The notes under the pieces are model-generated. The model was given only the letters and a program-made list of their open reading frames with translations, did not search any database and was not told the origin of the DNA. Shown here piece after piece: positions 16,745 through 26,140 of a DNA stretch of 64,000 bases (positions are counted from its first letter, which is position 1; each line of letters starts with the position of its first letter). A program made the position numbers and the translations under genes. Source of the DNA: Lewinellaceae bacterium (GTDB lineage: Bacteria > Bacteroidota > Bacteroidia > Chitinophagales > Saprospiraceae); NCBI GenBank assembly GCA_020636435.1, contig JACJXX010000001.1, positions 3,861,001-3,925,000 of the forward strand, written 5' to 3'.

Positions 16745-18909
16745 TGGGGGAAGGGAAGCATACCGTAAACGCTTACAGTATATTCGACATTGCAAGATGG
16801 CAAACGGAGCTACAGGAAAATCTGTCAGATGCGCAGCAACCCAGTCCGAAGGAGTTGATTACCCTGCCTACCCTTCAACGTGGTTTTGTATGGAAACCAT
16901 ATCAAATGGAGGCTCTCTGGGACTCGATCTTGCGAGGTTATCCTATTGGGGCCTTGCTGCTTTCAAAATCAGGTAACGGAAAAGACCTGCTGGATGGACA
17001 ACAGCGCTGCACTACCATTGCGCTGGGGTTTCAGGATCCTTTTGAGGAAGTGAAAGATATCTTGAATTTGAAGGAGAATGTACCATCCATTTGGATGGAC
17101 CTTCAACCGCTTGAGCGTAACAAGTACGGTTTGAGATTTGGAGTGCGGGTGCTTACGCGTTCCCACCCGTGGGGTTATCAGTTGGCGGATCACCGCAGAC
17201 CGATACCTACCAGCCAGCGTGAAAAAGCACTTGAATATCTGAGGAAACGGCAGGGCCCCCCAAAGTGTGGCTTTTCAGAGATAACCAGCGAATTCAGAAC
17301 ACCATGGGATGCGTATTTTCCCGTTCCCTTATTCATGCTGCTCAAAGCGAACAACAGCACGTTCGAGATATGGCGCGATGAATTGCGGGAGCGTATGTCC
17401 TCACTTTTGGCTGGCATTGAGACCAGGTATGGTGAGGTTTCCTACAGCGAAGTGGAGGAGTCATGGTTGTGTAATACCTATCATGCGGTTCTCTCGGCAA
17501 AAGAGCTGCTACTGCCTGAGATACTCGTAAACAAAGAGGCGATGACTGAGGATGACAATCTATCCGAAAGTGAGAAAGATGCCACCTTATTCATACGATT
17601 GAATGCGGAGGGAACCCGTATTACCGGACAGGAACTGATCTATTCGATGCTTAAAGCAGTATTTCCTGAAGCCAAGAAGCTAGTGGAGGAGATCGATCTA
17701 CGGTTCATTGCTCCGAGTAAATTGGTCAACTTGTTCATCCGTTTGGTACTTATTCGTCAAGACTCCAGCCTGGCCTACCAACGGGAAGTGCCGCTAAACA
17801 GATTTCGTAACCATTTGAAAGATGATTCATTCAAGGAAGCTTTGAAGAAGCTGATCGAGAGCCCTCAGGCGAAATCCCTGACCGAGCGGGCCAACGTCAT
17901 CCTTTCCAATCACGCTCTTGGCTTGCCTAAGATCTTCATCAGGGAAATGATCTCCGGTATTCCGGACCTTTTGCTGGTTCTCTTAGTTTATCTGGATAAG
18001 AATGAGAAAGTGAATGATGAAGAAAAGGCGGCTATTCGCAGTTCTTTTCTGCATGTTTTCCTGTTGGGCCGCAAGAAGGATCGTGTTGCAGCAGAGCTCT
18101 TCGAGATTTTGGCGAATGGGCAATTCAGCTCCTGGGGGCAGGCTATGAAAAGTGTCGTAGAACAGAAACCGGAGCTGATTCTTCACCTGCTGAAGCCAGA
18201 AGACTTTGAAGTAATGTTGCTGGATAAGGTGATGCCACAATATATCGAGCATCAATATCATTTCAACGACCTAAATTTGATCCGACAAATCCTTAAAGAG
18301 AGCGGGAGTATTAGAAAAAAGTTTGTCTTGAATCGATTGCAAGAAAATCCGGACACGGAAGAAATTTTGGAGCAAGAGATAAGCCAGGCAGCCGAGTATT
18401 GGGTAGACTTAAGCAGTAGACTCTTCTGGAACAAACAACTTCTCGTCATTAGTCAGAGGCAATACTTCAATCAAGAGTTTAGGGAGTACATGGAATTTGA
18501 GGGTATTGAGGACACCAATCGCCCTTGGGATTGGGATCATATTTACCCGAATAGCTGGGTAAGCGGAAAACATCATGTGTCGAATTTGGTACGCTGGTTA
18601 GTGAATACCAACGGTAATTTTCGTGCCCTTTCTTTTAACGCGAACAGAAGCGAGAGCAATCATCAATCTCCTAGAAGGCGTTTCCAAGGTGATGAAGAAG
18701 AAAAGAAGGCGTACAGGATTGACAGTTTCATCAACGAAAGTGATCTTGAGCATTGGCTGGAGTTGTCCGAAACAGAAAGAAAATTGAAGAGTGAGAACCG
18801 CGAGAAAGTAGCTCATTTCGTAAAAGCAGTATTCAAAAGGGTCAACAATATTTATCGTGATTGCTATACGGTGATCACTGAAACATCCGAAGTAAAATAC
18901 CACCCATGA
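16741..18909 (+). CDS. DUF262/HNH GmrSD-like protein nested in the type I operon
   Basis: 722 residues. The N-terminal DUF262 domain (about 20-300) has LLDGQQR (81-87), the NTP-binding signature of GmrS-type subunits. The C-terminal part carries WDWDHIYPNSW (about 594-604) with downstream NTNGNF and NRSESNH, an HNH-nuclease layout as in GmrD. GmrSD-type enzymes are modification-dependent (type IV) nucleases that cut glucosylated phage DNA. The gene overlaps hsdS by four bases at its start and hsdR by four at its end, so it is built into the operon. Base use is more AT-rich than hsdM/hsdR. Start choice between the two tandem ATGs is open. Confidence 0.85.
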   Translation: MMGEGKHTVNAYSIFDIARWQTELQENLSDAQQPSPKELITLPTLQRGFVWKPYQMEALWDSILRGYPIGALLLSKSGNGKDLLDGQQRCTTIALGFQDPFEEVKDILNLKENVPSIWMDLQPLERNKYGLRFGVRVLTRSHPWGYQLADHRRPIPTSQREKALEYLRKRQGPPKCGFSEITSEFRTPWDAYFPVPLFMLLKANNSTFEIWRDELRERMSSLLAGIETRYGEVSYSEVEESWLCNTYHAVLSAKELLLPEILVNKEAMTEDDNLSESEKDATLFIRLNAEGTRITGQELIYSMLKAVFPEAKKLVEEIDLRFIAPSKLVNLFIRLVLIRQDSSLAYQREVPLNRFRNHLKDDSFKEALKKLIESPQAKSLTERANVILSNHALGLPKIFIREMISGIPDLLLVLLVYLDKNEKVNDEEKAAIRSSFLHVFLLGRKKDRVAAELFEILANGQFSSWGQAMKSVVEQKPELILHLLKPEDFEVMLLDKVMPQYIEHQYHFNDLNLIRQILKESGSIRKKFVLNRLQENPDTEEILEQEISQAAEYWVDLSSRLFWNKQLLVISQRQYFNQEFREYMEFEGIEDTNRPWDWDHIYPNSWVSGKHHVSNLVRWLVNTNGNFRALSFNANRSESNHQSPRRRFQGDEEEKKAYRIDSFINESDLEHWLELSETERKLKSENREKVAHFVKAVFKRVNNIYRDCYTVITETSEVKYHP

Positions 18910-21900
18910 GCAAAGTCGGCCAAACCGAACGCCACACCCAAAACCGCGTCATCCGGCTTTTCCAGCAAAAGCTCGGCTACCGCTACCTCGGCAACTGGGA
19001 AAAGCGGGCCGGCAACCGCAACATTGAAGAAGGTATCCTGAGGGAGTACCTGAAAAAGCACTACACTAACAATCTCATCAACAAAGCCCTGCACAAGCTC
19101 AATCAGGCCGCCAACGACCAGGGCAAAAAGCCGTACTACGTCAACCAGGAAGTATACACCCTGCTGCGCTACGGCGTCAACGTGCTTCCGGAGATCGGGA
19201 AAAACAAGGCCACCGTCTGGCTGATCGACTGGGACAATCCGGAGCACAACGACTTTGCCGTTGCCGAAGAGGTGGCAGTCAAGGGCGTCCGCGACAAGCG
19301 GCCCGACCTGGTGCTGTACGTCAACGGCATTGCCCTGGGCGTGATCGAGCTGAAGCGCAGCACGGTTTCCATCCTGGAGGGCATCCGGCAGAACCTGGAC
19401 AACCAAACCAACCAGTTCATCCGGCCCTTCTTTTCCAGCATTCAATTGGTCATGGCCGGCAACGACCACGAGGGCCTCGCCTACGGCGCCATAGAGACCA
19501 AAGAAAAGTACTACCTGCGGTGGAAAGAAGCCAATGAAAAAGACAACCCCAACGATGCGTACCTGCTGCAGCTGAACGAACCCATCCGGAAGCTGGCGGC
19601 TACGGTGGAGCACCGCCTCGACAAGAACATCATACAGATGCTCAACAAGGAGCGGTTCCTGGAACTGATCCACGATTTTATCGTCTACGACCGGGGCGTC
19701 AAGAAGATCTGCCGCCACAACCAGTACTTCGGCGTCAAGGCGGCGCAGGAGCACGTCCGGACGCGGGAAGGGGGCATCGTCTGGCATACCCAGGGCAGCG
19801 GCAAGAGCCTGACCATGGTATGGCTCACCAAGTGGATCCGCGAAAATGTGGGCCACGCCCGGGTGCTGGTCATTACGGACCGCACCGAGCTGGATGAACA
19901 AATTGAGAAAGTGTATAAGGGCGTAGATGAGCAAATTTACCGCGCCGGTAGCAGCAAGGATCTGGCCGACAAACTAAACGCTACCTCTCCCTGGCTGCTT
20001 TGTTCGCTGGTGCACAAATTCGGCGGCAAAGAGGAAGTCAGCGAAAAGGATGTCGACAACTACCTCGACAGCCTGAAGAGCAACCTGCCCACCGACTTCC
20101 GGGCGAAGGGAGACATTTACGTTTTCGTGGACGAGTGCCACCGTACGCAGAGCGGCAAGCTGCACCAGGGCATGAAGGCACTGTTGCCCGACGCCTTGTT
20201 CATCGGCTTTACCGGCACGCCACTGCTCAAAAAGGACAAGAAGGCCAGCCTGGAGGTCTTTGGAAAGTACATCCACACTTACAAATACGACCAGGCGGTA
20301 AAGGACGAGGTGGTGCTCGACCTGCGCTACGAGGCCAGGGATGTGGAGCAGAAACTCAACTCCCGGGAAAAGATAGACGAATGGTTTGAGTTGAAAACCA
20401 GAGGACTGACCGACTACGCTAAGGCGGAACTGAAGCAACGATGGGGCAACCTCAAAAAGCTGTTCAGCGCCAAATCCCGCCTGGAGAAGATCGTCATGGA
20501 CATCATCCTGGACATGGAGAAGAAGGAACGCCTGCGCAACGGGCGCGGCAACGCCATGCTGGTGTCCGATAGCGTGTACAACGCCTGCCGCTACTACGAG
20601 CTGTTCCAGAATGCCGGGCTGAAGCAATGCGCCATCATCACCTCATACACTCCATCGCACCGGGACATCAAAGGCGAAGAAACCGGCGAAGGGCGCACCG
20701 AGCAGCTCATCAAGTACGACATCTACAAGAAGATGCTGGGGCAATACTTCCATGAGGATCCCGAAACAGCCGTCAATAAGGTGGAGCAATTCGAAAAGGA
20801 AGTCAAGAAGATGTTCGTCGAAGACCCGGCGCAGATGAAGCTGCTCATCGTGGTGGATAAGCTGCTGACCGGATTTGACGCGCCGTCCGCCACCTACCTC
20901 TACATCGACAAAAGCATGAAGGATCACGGCCTGTTCCAGGCCATCTGCCGGGTCAACCGCCTGGACGGGGAAGACAAAGAGTACGGATTCATCATCGACT
21001 ATAAAGACCTGTTCAAAAGCCTGGACAAAGCCGTCAAAAATTATACCTCCGAAGCCTTCGACGCCTACGATGTGGAAGACGTGGCGGGCCTACTGGAAGA
21101 CCGGCTGAAAAAAGGCAAAGAGCGGCTCGACGACGCCCTGGAGGCCGTCAAAGCCCTCTGCGAGCCGGTGGAGCCGCCCCGGGAGCAGCTCCAGTACCAG
21201 CGCTACTTCGTCGGCAACCCGGAGGACCGGGAAGCGGTCAAGGACACCGAACCCCAGCGGAGGAGCCTGTACAAGGCGGTGTCGCAGTTGGTAAGGGCTT
21301 ACGCCAACGTTGCCGACGACATGGAGGAGGCAGGCTATCACCCGGCCACGGCACAGCGCATTTTCGAGGAGGTGAAATTCTACAAAAACCTGAAGCAGGA
21401 AGTCCTCATTGCCAGCAACGAATACATCGACCTGAAACGCTACGAGCCCGGCATGCGGCAGCTCATCGACTACTACATCGGCGCCGAGGAAAGCCGTACG
21501 CTTTCCACCTTCGAAGACCTCGGCCTGATAGAACTCATCGTCGAGAAGGGCGAAACGGCCATCGACGACCTTCCGCCGAATATGCGAAAGGACAAAACCG
21601 CCATGGCGGAAACCATAGAGAGCAACCTGCGCAAAGTCATCATCGAAGAGCGCCCCAGCAATCCGGCCTACTACGAAAAAATGAGCGTGCTGCTGGACGA
21701 ACTCATACAGCTGAGAAAGGAAAAGGCCATAGCGTACGAGCAATACCTGAAGCGCGTAGTAGAACTGGCCGGGAAAACCAAAAAGCCGGGCGCCGGTTCC
21801 CCGGATTATCCGTCCGCCATCAATACCGGGGCCAGAAGAGCGCTTTACGACAACCTCTACAGGAATGAAAAGCTTACCGTGGCGCTGGACGAAGCGGTGC

Positions 21901-22052
21901 GCTATACCAAAAAGGACGCCTGGCGGAAAAATAAGTTCAGGAAGAAAGAAGTGCAGTTTAAAGTGGAGGAAGTCCTGAACGAACACGGCATCCATGCCCC
22001 GGAAGAAGTAGAAAGGATCTTCAATCTCATTGTCCAACGGAAAGAATACTGA
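18906..22052 (+). CDS. hsdR: Type I restriction endonuclease subunit HsdR
   Basis: 1048 residues. An N-terminal PD-(D/E)xK nuclease domain (about 1-230; RPDLVLYVNG and VIELKR near 133-152) is followed by a superfamily 2 translocase. P-loop HTQGSGKSLTM lies near 293, DECHRTQSGK near 408, GFTGTPL near 435, and the second RecA half contains KLLTGFDAP and ICRVNR. It pumps DNA toward the bound complex and cuts far from the site when the site is unmethylated. Its start is ATG at 18906, overlapping the DUF262 gene; its stop shares bases with the next ATG (TGATG at 22050). Confidence 0.94.
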   Translation: MSKVGQTERHTQNRVIRLFQQKLGYRYLGNWEKRAGNRNIEEGILREYLKKHYTNNLINKALHKLNQAANDQGKKPYYVNQEVYTLLRYGVNVLPEIGKNKATVWLIDWDNPEHNDFAVAEEVAVKGVRDKRPDLVLYVNGIALGVIELKRSTVSILEGIRQNLDNQTNQFIRPFFSSIQLVMAGNDHEGLAYGAIETKEKYYLRWKEANEKDNPNDAYLLQLNEPIRKLAATVEHRLDKNIIQMLNKERFLELIHDFIVYDRGVKKICRHNQYFGVKAAQEHVRTREGGIVWHTQGSGKSLTMVWLTKWIRENVGHARVLVITDRTELDEQIEKVYKGVDEQIYRAGSSKDLADKLNATSPWLLCSLVHKFGGKEEVSEKDVDNYLDSLKSNLPTDFRAKGDIYVFVDECHRTQSGKLHQGMKALLPDALFIGFTGTPLLKKDKKASLEVFGKYIHTYKYDQAVKDEVVLDLRYEARDVEQKLNSREKIDEWFELKTRGLTDYAKAELKQRWGNLKKLFSAKSRLEKIVMDIILDMEKKERLRNGRGNAMLVSDSVYNACRYYELFQNAGLKQCAIITSYTPSHRDIKGEETGEGRTEQLIKYDIYKKMLGQYFHEDPETAVNKVEQFEKEVKKMFVEDPAQMKLLIVVDKLLTGFDAPSATYLYIDKSMKDHGLFQAICRVNRLDGEDKEYGFIIDYKDLFKSLDKAVKNYTSEAFDAYDVEDVAGLLEDRLKKGKERLDDALEAVKALCEPVEPPREQLQYQRYFVGNPEDREAVKDTEPQRRSLYKAVSQLVRAYANVADDMEEAGYHPATAQRIFEEVKFYKNLKQEVLIASNEYIDLKRYEPGMRQLIDYYIGAEESRTLSTFEDLGLIELIVEKGETAIDDLPPNMRKDKTAMAETIESNLRKVIIEERPSNPAYYEKMSVLLDELIQLRKEKAIAYEQYLKRVVELAGKTKKPGAGSPDYPSAINTGARRALYDNLYRNEKLTVALDEAVRYTKKDAWRKNKFRKKEVQFKVEEVLNEHGIHAPEEVERIFNLIVQRKEY

Positions 22053-22768
22053 TGGCTCAGATCACGGTCAGCGGCATCGCGGTAGACATCGTGCGCAAGG
22101 ACATCAAAAACATGCACCTGGCAGTATACCCACCGGACGGGCGGATCCGCCTGGCCGTCCCCCTGCGCGTGACGGACGAGGCCGCCCGTCTGTTCGCCAT
22201 CTCCAAGCTGGGCTGGATCAAACGCCACCGCCGGCGATTCGAAGAGCAGGAACGGGAGCCGCCCCGGGAATTCCGGGAGCGGGAGAGCCATTATTTTCTG
22301 GGCCGCCGATACCTGCTCCGCATCCGGAAAACGGAGGGCGCCGGCCGGGTGGAGCTGAAGGGGAATACCTATCTCGATTTGTACGTCCCCGAAGGCGCCT
22401 CCCTCGAATATAAAGAGCGCACTCTGAACGAATGGTACCGGAAGCAACTCAAGCAGATGCTGCCGGAAATGGTGGCCCGCTGGGAGCAAAAGATGGACCT
22501 GAAGGTCAATTTCTGGGGCGTCAAACGGATGAAGACAAAGTGGGGCTCCTGCAACATCGAGCAGAAACGGATCTGGCTCAACCTGGAGCTGGCCAGGAAG
22601 CCCGCCTCCTGCCTGGAATACATCCTGGTGCACGAGATGGCGCACCTGCTGGAACGGCATCACAACGGCCGCTTCAAAGCGTTAATGGATCATTATTTGC
22701 CCAACTGGAAGCATCGGCGGGAGGAGTTGAATAGGCTGCCGGTGCGGCATGTGGATTGGGGGTATTGA
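22052..22768 (+). CDS. YgjP-like (DUF45) M48-type metallopeptidase
   Basis: 238 residues. HEMAHLLERHHNGRF (194-208) is the zinc-binding HExxH motif with its downstream His/Phe. KWGSCN about 30 residues earlier is typical of the YgjP/DUF45 family. Such genes often follow hsdR in type I operons, with unknown role; the one-base overlap with hsdR supports cotranslation. The last 42 codons are duplicated at 27625-27751. Confidence 0.88.
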   Translation: MAQITVSGIAVDIVRKDIKNMHLAVYPPDGRIRLAVPLRVTDEAARLFAISKLGWIKRHRRRFEEQEREPPREFRERESHYFLGRRYLLRIRKTEGAGRVELKGNTYLDLYVPEGASLEYKERTLNEWYRKQLKQMLPEMVARWEQKMDLKVNFWGVKRMKTKWGSCNIEQKRIWLNLELARKPASCLEYILVHEMAHLLERHHNGRFKALMDHYLPNWKHRREELNRLPVRHVDWGY

Positions 22769-22769
22769 T
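22643..22769 (+). repeat. 127-bp direct repeat, left copy
   Basis: The 3' end of the metallopeptidase gene, including its stop codon. It matches 27625-27751 in the same orientation at 123 of 127 positions by hand alignment. The two copies bracket about 4.9 kb of accessory genes. Confidence 0.9.
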
Positions 22770-23117
22770 TAAGTTCAATGCCATTTTCGGAGGCGTTGCT
22801 CGTAGTTCGATCATCTTGATCGAACGCGCCGTAGGCGCAAAAAACATTGATCGCAGGCACGTACGACCCTCCTACGCCAAGGCTTTGGATGGGCAGGCAG
22901 GATGATCGCTGCACGAATAAGTTTGTCGAAGACGATTTTCGCCATTAGCATCCCGGCTTTTTTCTGAAAAAATTTTATTCCTGTATCTCCGACAAACGCT
23001 GCCGGGTTAGCCTACTGGGAGCCAACGGAAAACCCGGCAGGTTGAAACGTATCCGGAAATAAATTTCAGCTTGCCTCTCTACAATGTTTCCATTATCTTG
23101 ACGCCAAATCCAGGACT
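22770..23117. other. Gene-free stretch with two adjacent palindromes
   Basis: No gene seen. GTTCGATCA pairs with TGATCGAAC (22805-22813 and 22817-22825), followed at once by GCGCC/GGCGC (22826-22830 and 22834-22838). A T-run is missing on both strands, so neither is a convincing intrinsic terminator. The promoter of the TPR gene should lie here. Confidence 0.5.
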
Positions 23118-25424
23118 ATGACGGCTGAGGAATATTTTGAACAAGGCAAAACGCTCTACGAGGAGGGGGAGTATGAGGGGGCGGAGGCGGCGTATAAGAA
23201 AGCGGTTGAGTTGGATGAAAGGCATGTGGAGGCGTGGGTAGGGCTGGCTAGCGCTTACTGGAAAATTGAAAAGTATGAGCAGGCGCATAAGGCTTGCCAG
23301 GAAACCATTTCAATGGATGCGGATCATGCTTTTGCAAGATACAGACTGGGAACTATCCACGATGACTTAAAGCAGTACGACCAGGCCATTGAGGCTTACC
23401 AAACCGCGATACAACTTGACCCGAAATCTGCATACTCTTGGAAAGGGCTGGGCAATGTCTACAGGGAACAAAAGCAGTACGGCCAGGCCATCGAAGCCTA
23501 CCAAACCGCCATCCAACTCGACCCGAAATTAGCACTCCCCTGGAACGGGCTGGGCAATGTTTATTGGGACCAAAAGCAGTATGGCCAGGCCATCGAGGCC
23601 TTCCAAACCGCCATCCAACTCGACCCGAAATTAGCACTCCCCTGGAACGGGCTGGGCAACGTCTATAGGGAGCAAAAGGCGTACAGCAAGGCCATCGAGG
23701 CCTTCCAAGCTGCCATCCAACTCGACCCGAAATTTATACTCTCCTGGCACGGGCTGGGCATTGTCTACGATATGTTGCAGGAGGGAAGTAAGGCAGGGCG
23801 ATGCTTCCTGCGAGCGGAGGCACTAGGGCAGGAAGCATTTGCCCACAATTACTTTGTTGCATTCTCCAAACTGGAAACCCACCCCTTCTTCTCCTACCGC
23901 ATCATACAGAGCTATATGCCGCCGGAGGATTATGCCCAATGGAGCAGATACATTCGCATCACTCTAGAAAACGCCACTCCCCTCAAAGCTTACATCACCT
24001 GGCAGAGCCTGCGGGCGGAGTGGGGTGGGCTGCCGGAGGAAAAATGGCGGCTCTGGCTGGGCTTGATCCACTACTTTATGGGCGACCCTTCCGTTGCCCT
24101 GCAGTATCTGAACCAGAGCCAGGCGGGGCGCTCCGGGCTGAGCCTGATGGCCGCCTACTATCAGGTTCAGGCCTGCTACGATTTTTTTGAGCCGGATGAA
24201 CCGTATCTTCAACCGGCGCTGAAACAGGCGGAAACTTATCTTGGGCCCAAACCTTCTTTTTGGAAACGGCTGTTGAGCAATACCCCCCGGCTCGATACGG
24301 AAGGCATCCTGCAGTGCTACTACGCCGGGCAGATCTTCGTTTTCAACCAGGAACCGGAAAAAGCGCTCATCTGCTTTGAACGAATAGAGAAAGAATATCT
24401 CCCCGCAGCCTATATGGCGCTGCAAATGTGCCACGAACTACAATACCAAAAGCGAAAGGAACAGAAGGTGAAAGCTTTGATCAAGCGGGAGGCCCGGCAG
24501 CAGCAGTTTACCAAGGGGCTTGCCGCTACCGAGCTGAACCTGGACGATCCGCAGTTCTGGAAGCCTTTTTTCCACGTGGCACAGTACTTCGAGCTGACGG
24601 AAGCCATCGCTACTTTTCGTTTTGCGGCTTCGCGCGCCAAATACAGGAAACCCCCGTACGTTCAAAACCCCAAAGCGCAGAAGTATTTCCATCAACTCTG
24701 GAAGATCCGCTCCGAAGACTGGCGGCGCATCAACGCCCGCATCCTCGAAGAGCTCAACTACCGGGCCTTCGATCAACTTTTTGAGGAGGAACTACAGCCC
24801 AAAGTTAAAACCGCCCCAAAACTTTCCGAGGCAATGATCGAAGAGCGGCTGGATCAGTACGAAAATGCAGGACTACGCAGCGCCTTCGAGCATCTGCGCG
24901 CCATGGCGGTAAAGGGAAAAGCGGAGCAGGGGCTGGGCGAGCTCATCAAAGCCGGGCAGTTTGAGCCGGAGCAGTACCAGTTGCTCAATGCCTACTTTTA
25001 CAGCAATGGCCAGTTGGAGGACTACGAGCGCATCCTACTCGACTTTTACATCCTCCTCCAGGCGGAAATGAAGGATGGTCAACTATCCAAAGTGCAACTC
25101 GCCGGCGTGAAGAAAAGCGCTGACGCCGTCATCACCGACAGCCTCTCTTACGCCATCGGCTTTGGCGCCAGCCTGATGGTGCCGGGGCTGCCGGCGGTTG
25201 TCACGGCAGTAGGCGGCGTGCTCGGCGGCTACGCCATCAAGATGGGAGCAGGGGCGCTGACGGAATTATTTATGGGCTTCATCCAGGAAGAGGAGCCCGC
25301 TTTTGAATCTTACGCTGATTTTAAGGAGCAATTTGAAGGGTATATCGGTGAGCGGCGGCGGGTGCTGGGGGAGGAGGGGTTTTATGAGCGGTATCCGGTG
25401 GATGAGTTGTATAATTCGCACTAA
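23118..25424 (+). CDS. TPR-repeat protein with C-terminal Gly-rich hydrophobic segment
   Basis: 768 residues. Residues 1-235 hold about seven 34-residue TPRs (A-x-x-x-A-I-x-LDP pattern); four central ones are near-identical at DNA level. A middle region of helical, TPR-like character follows to about 650. Near residues 675-715 a Gly/Ala-rich hydrophobic stretch (GASLMVPGLPAVVTAVGGVL) could insert in a membrane. There is no signal peptide. The TPRs imply protein binding; the effector part is not recognised. It is the first cargo gene between the 127-bp repeats, and its stop codon overlaps that of the broken gene on the other strand. Confidence 0.78.
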   Translation: MTAEEYFEQGKTLYEEGEYEGAEAAYKKAVELDERHVEAWVGLASAYWKIEKYEQAHKACQETISMDADHAFARYRLGTIHDDLKQYDQAIEAYQTAIQLDPKSAYSWKGLGNVYREQKQYGQAIEAYQTAIQLDPKLALPWNGLGNVYWDQKQYGQAIEAFQTAIQLDPKLALPWNGLGNVYREQKAYSKAIEAFQAAIQLDPKFILSWHGLGIVYDMLQEGSKAGRCFLRAEALGQEAFAHNYFVAFSKLETHPFFSYRIIQSYMPPEDYAQWSRYIRITLENATPLKAYITWQSLRAEWGGLPEEKWRLWLGLIHYFMGDPSVALQYLNQSQAGRSGLSLMAAYYQVQACYDFFEPDEPYLQPALKQAETYLGPKPSFWKRLLSNTPRLDTEGILQCYYAGQIFVFNQEPEKALICFERIEKEYLPAAYMALQMCHELQYQKRKEQKVKALIKREARQQQFTKGLAATELNLDDPQFWKPFFHVAQYFELTEAIATFRFAASRAKYRKPPYVQNPKAQKYFHQLWKIRSEDWRRINARILEELNYRAFDQLFEEELQPKVKTAPKLSEAMIEERLDQYENAGLRSAFEHLRAMAVKGKAEQGLGELIKAGQFEPEQYQLLNAYFYSNGQLEDYERILLDFYILLQAEMKDGQLSKVQLAGVKKSADAVITDSLSYAIGFGASLMVPGLPAVVTAVGGVLGGYAIKMGAGALTELFMGFIQEEEPAFESYADFKEQFEGYIGERRRVLGEEGFYERYPVDELYNSH
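23369..23756 (+). repeat. 102-bp tandem repeats inside the TPR gene
   Basis: Equivalent W-x-GLG codons start at 23439, 23541, 23643 and 23745, exactly 102 bases apart, each encoding one 34-residue TPR. The central units are nearly identical in DNA, so they were recently duplicated or homogenised and the unit number may vary between strains. Confidence 0.9.
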
Positions 25425-25778
25425 GCCGCCCGCTGCAAATGCTCAAACTGCAGTGCTTTCAGGCCTTTCTTGAAGAGGGGGAAATCAAAATCTATACTAC
25501 TGGACATTACCTCTTTTTTTGCCACTAAGACACTAAAACACGAAGATTACACTAAGGCTTGGTGGGTCTTTGAGCCTTGGTGTCTTTTGCCAAAGGCATC
25601 CCTTCGGGAGTGGCTAGACTGCTTTGCCATCATTTTGTCCAGTAGTAGGATAAAAACCCTTCGCAAGGCCAACCTCTTTCTCCAGTAAGTATTTTAGCCG
25701 GTAACTCAGGTTGAACTTGCTGCCTATCCTTTCCGGGGCGATCTGCTTGATGAAGGTGAAGTTTGAGAATTGCTTCAT
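25421..25778 (-). pseudogene. Broken copy of the type B small-protein family
   Basis: From the ATG at 25778 the reading MKQFSNFTFIKQIAPERIG and about 40 codons in all match the N-terminus of the intact gene at 28433-28831. The frame then runs into a 153-bp inverted-repeat element and stops. The last 23 codons (DFDFPLFKKGL to RAA) are still readable at 25421-25492. Roughly 65 middle codons are missing. Its start lies one base after the stop of the HTH gene, so the original arrangement was an HTH-type B operon. Confidence 0.75.
25495..25647. mobile_element. MITE-like element with 12-bp TIRs
   Basis: TACTACTGGACA at 25495-25506 is repeated inverted at 25636-25647. Both ends carry TA, as would be left by a TA-targeting (IS630/Tc1-like) transposase. 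It has no gene of its own and splits a small gene. The inside carries a common Bacteroidota filler motif (ccactaagacac type). Confidence 0.55.
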
Positions 25779-25779
25779 C

Positions 25780-25998
25780 TCATCCTACTACCAAATCAGA
25801 GGACTTAACCCCAAGCACGATTGCTATCATTCTCAATTTCACCAGATTGGGTTGCCGGATATTATGGGCATAATCATAGACCGTCTGATAGGAGATACCC
25901 GTTTTTTTGGAGAGCCATAAAATGGACCGTTCTTGTTGCTCAAGCTCTTCAAGTATTCGGTTCAGTTTCCGTGGTATATCAAATTCTTCCTTTCCCAA
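25780..25998 (-). CDS. Small Cro/C1-type HTH regulator
   Basis: 72 residues, essentially one helix-turn-helix domain. ILWLSKKTGISYQTVYDYAHN (about 27-47) contains the two helices, and ends with LRMIAIVLGVKSSDL as in XRE proteins. The only in-frame start is TTG at 25998 within an A-rich leader, so the start is less certain. It most likely binds the palindromic operator at 26064-26096 and controls itself and the divergent gene at 26141. The broken type B gene follows one base after its stop. Confidence 0.78.
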   Translation of the reverse strand: MGKEEFDIPRKLNRILEELEQQERSILWLSKKTGISYQTVYDYAHNIRQPNLVKLRMIAIVLGVKSSDLVVG

Positions 25999-26063
25999 TT
26001 ATTTTTTCAGAAAGATACTTCTGAAGAGAGGTGTAAAATATTTGATAAATAAATTAATCTATA

Positions 26064-26096
26064 TTTTAGATAAAAATTATCTAAAATTTTAGATAA
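26064..26096. promoter_or_regulatory. Triple TTTTAGATAA operator between divergent genes
   Basis: Three copies of the half-site alternate in orientation: TTTTAGATAA (26064-26073), TTATCTAAAA (26077-26086) and TTTTAGATAA (26087-26096). The last two form a perfect 20-bp palindrome. The array sits between the HTH gene and the divergent gene, where an autorepressor would bind. Confidence 0.7.
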
Positions 26097-26140
26097 TTTC
26101 GTGGTGTTTTTATTGCAAGCTACCTATTAACACCAACCTT

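Noticed and set aside
22805..22838. Double palindrome as a terminator for the restriction operon
   Set aside because: No T-run on the proper strand, so it is recorded only as palindromes.
23369..23756. Regular 102-bp repeats as a possible CRISPR array
   Set aside because: The repeats are contiguous, without unique spacers, and encode TPR units in frame.
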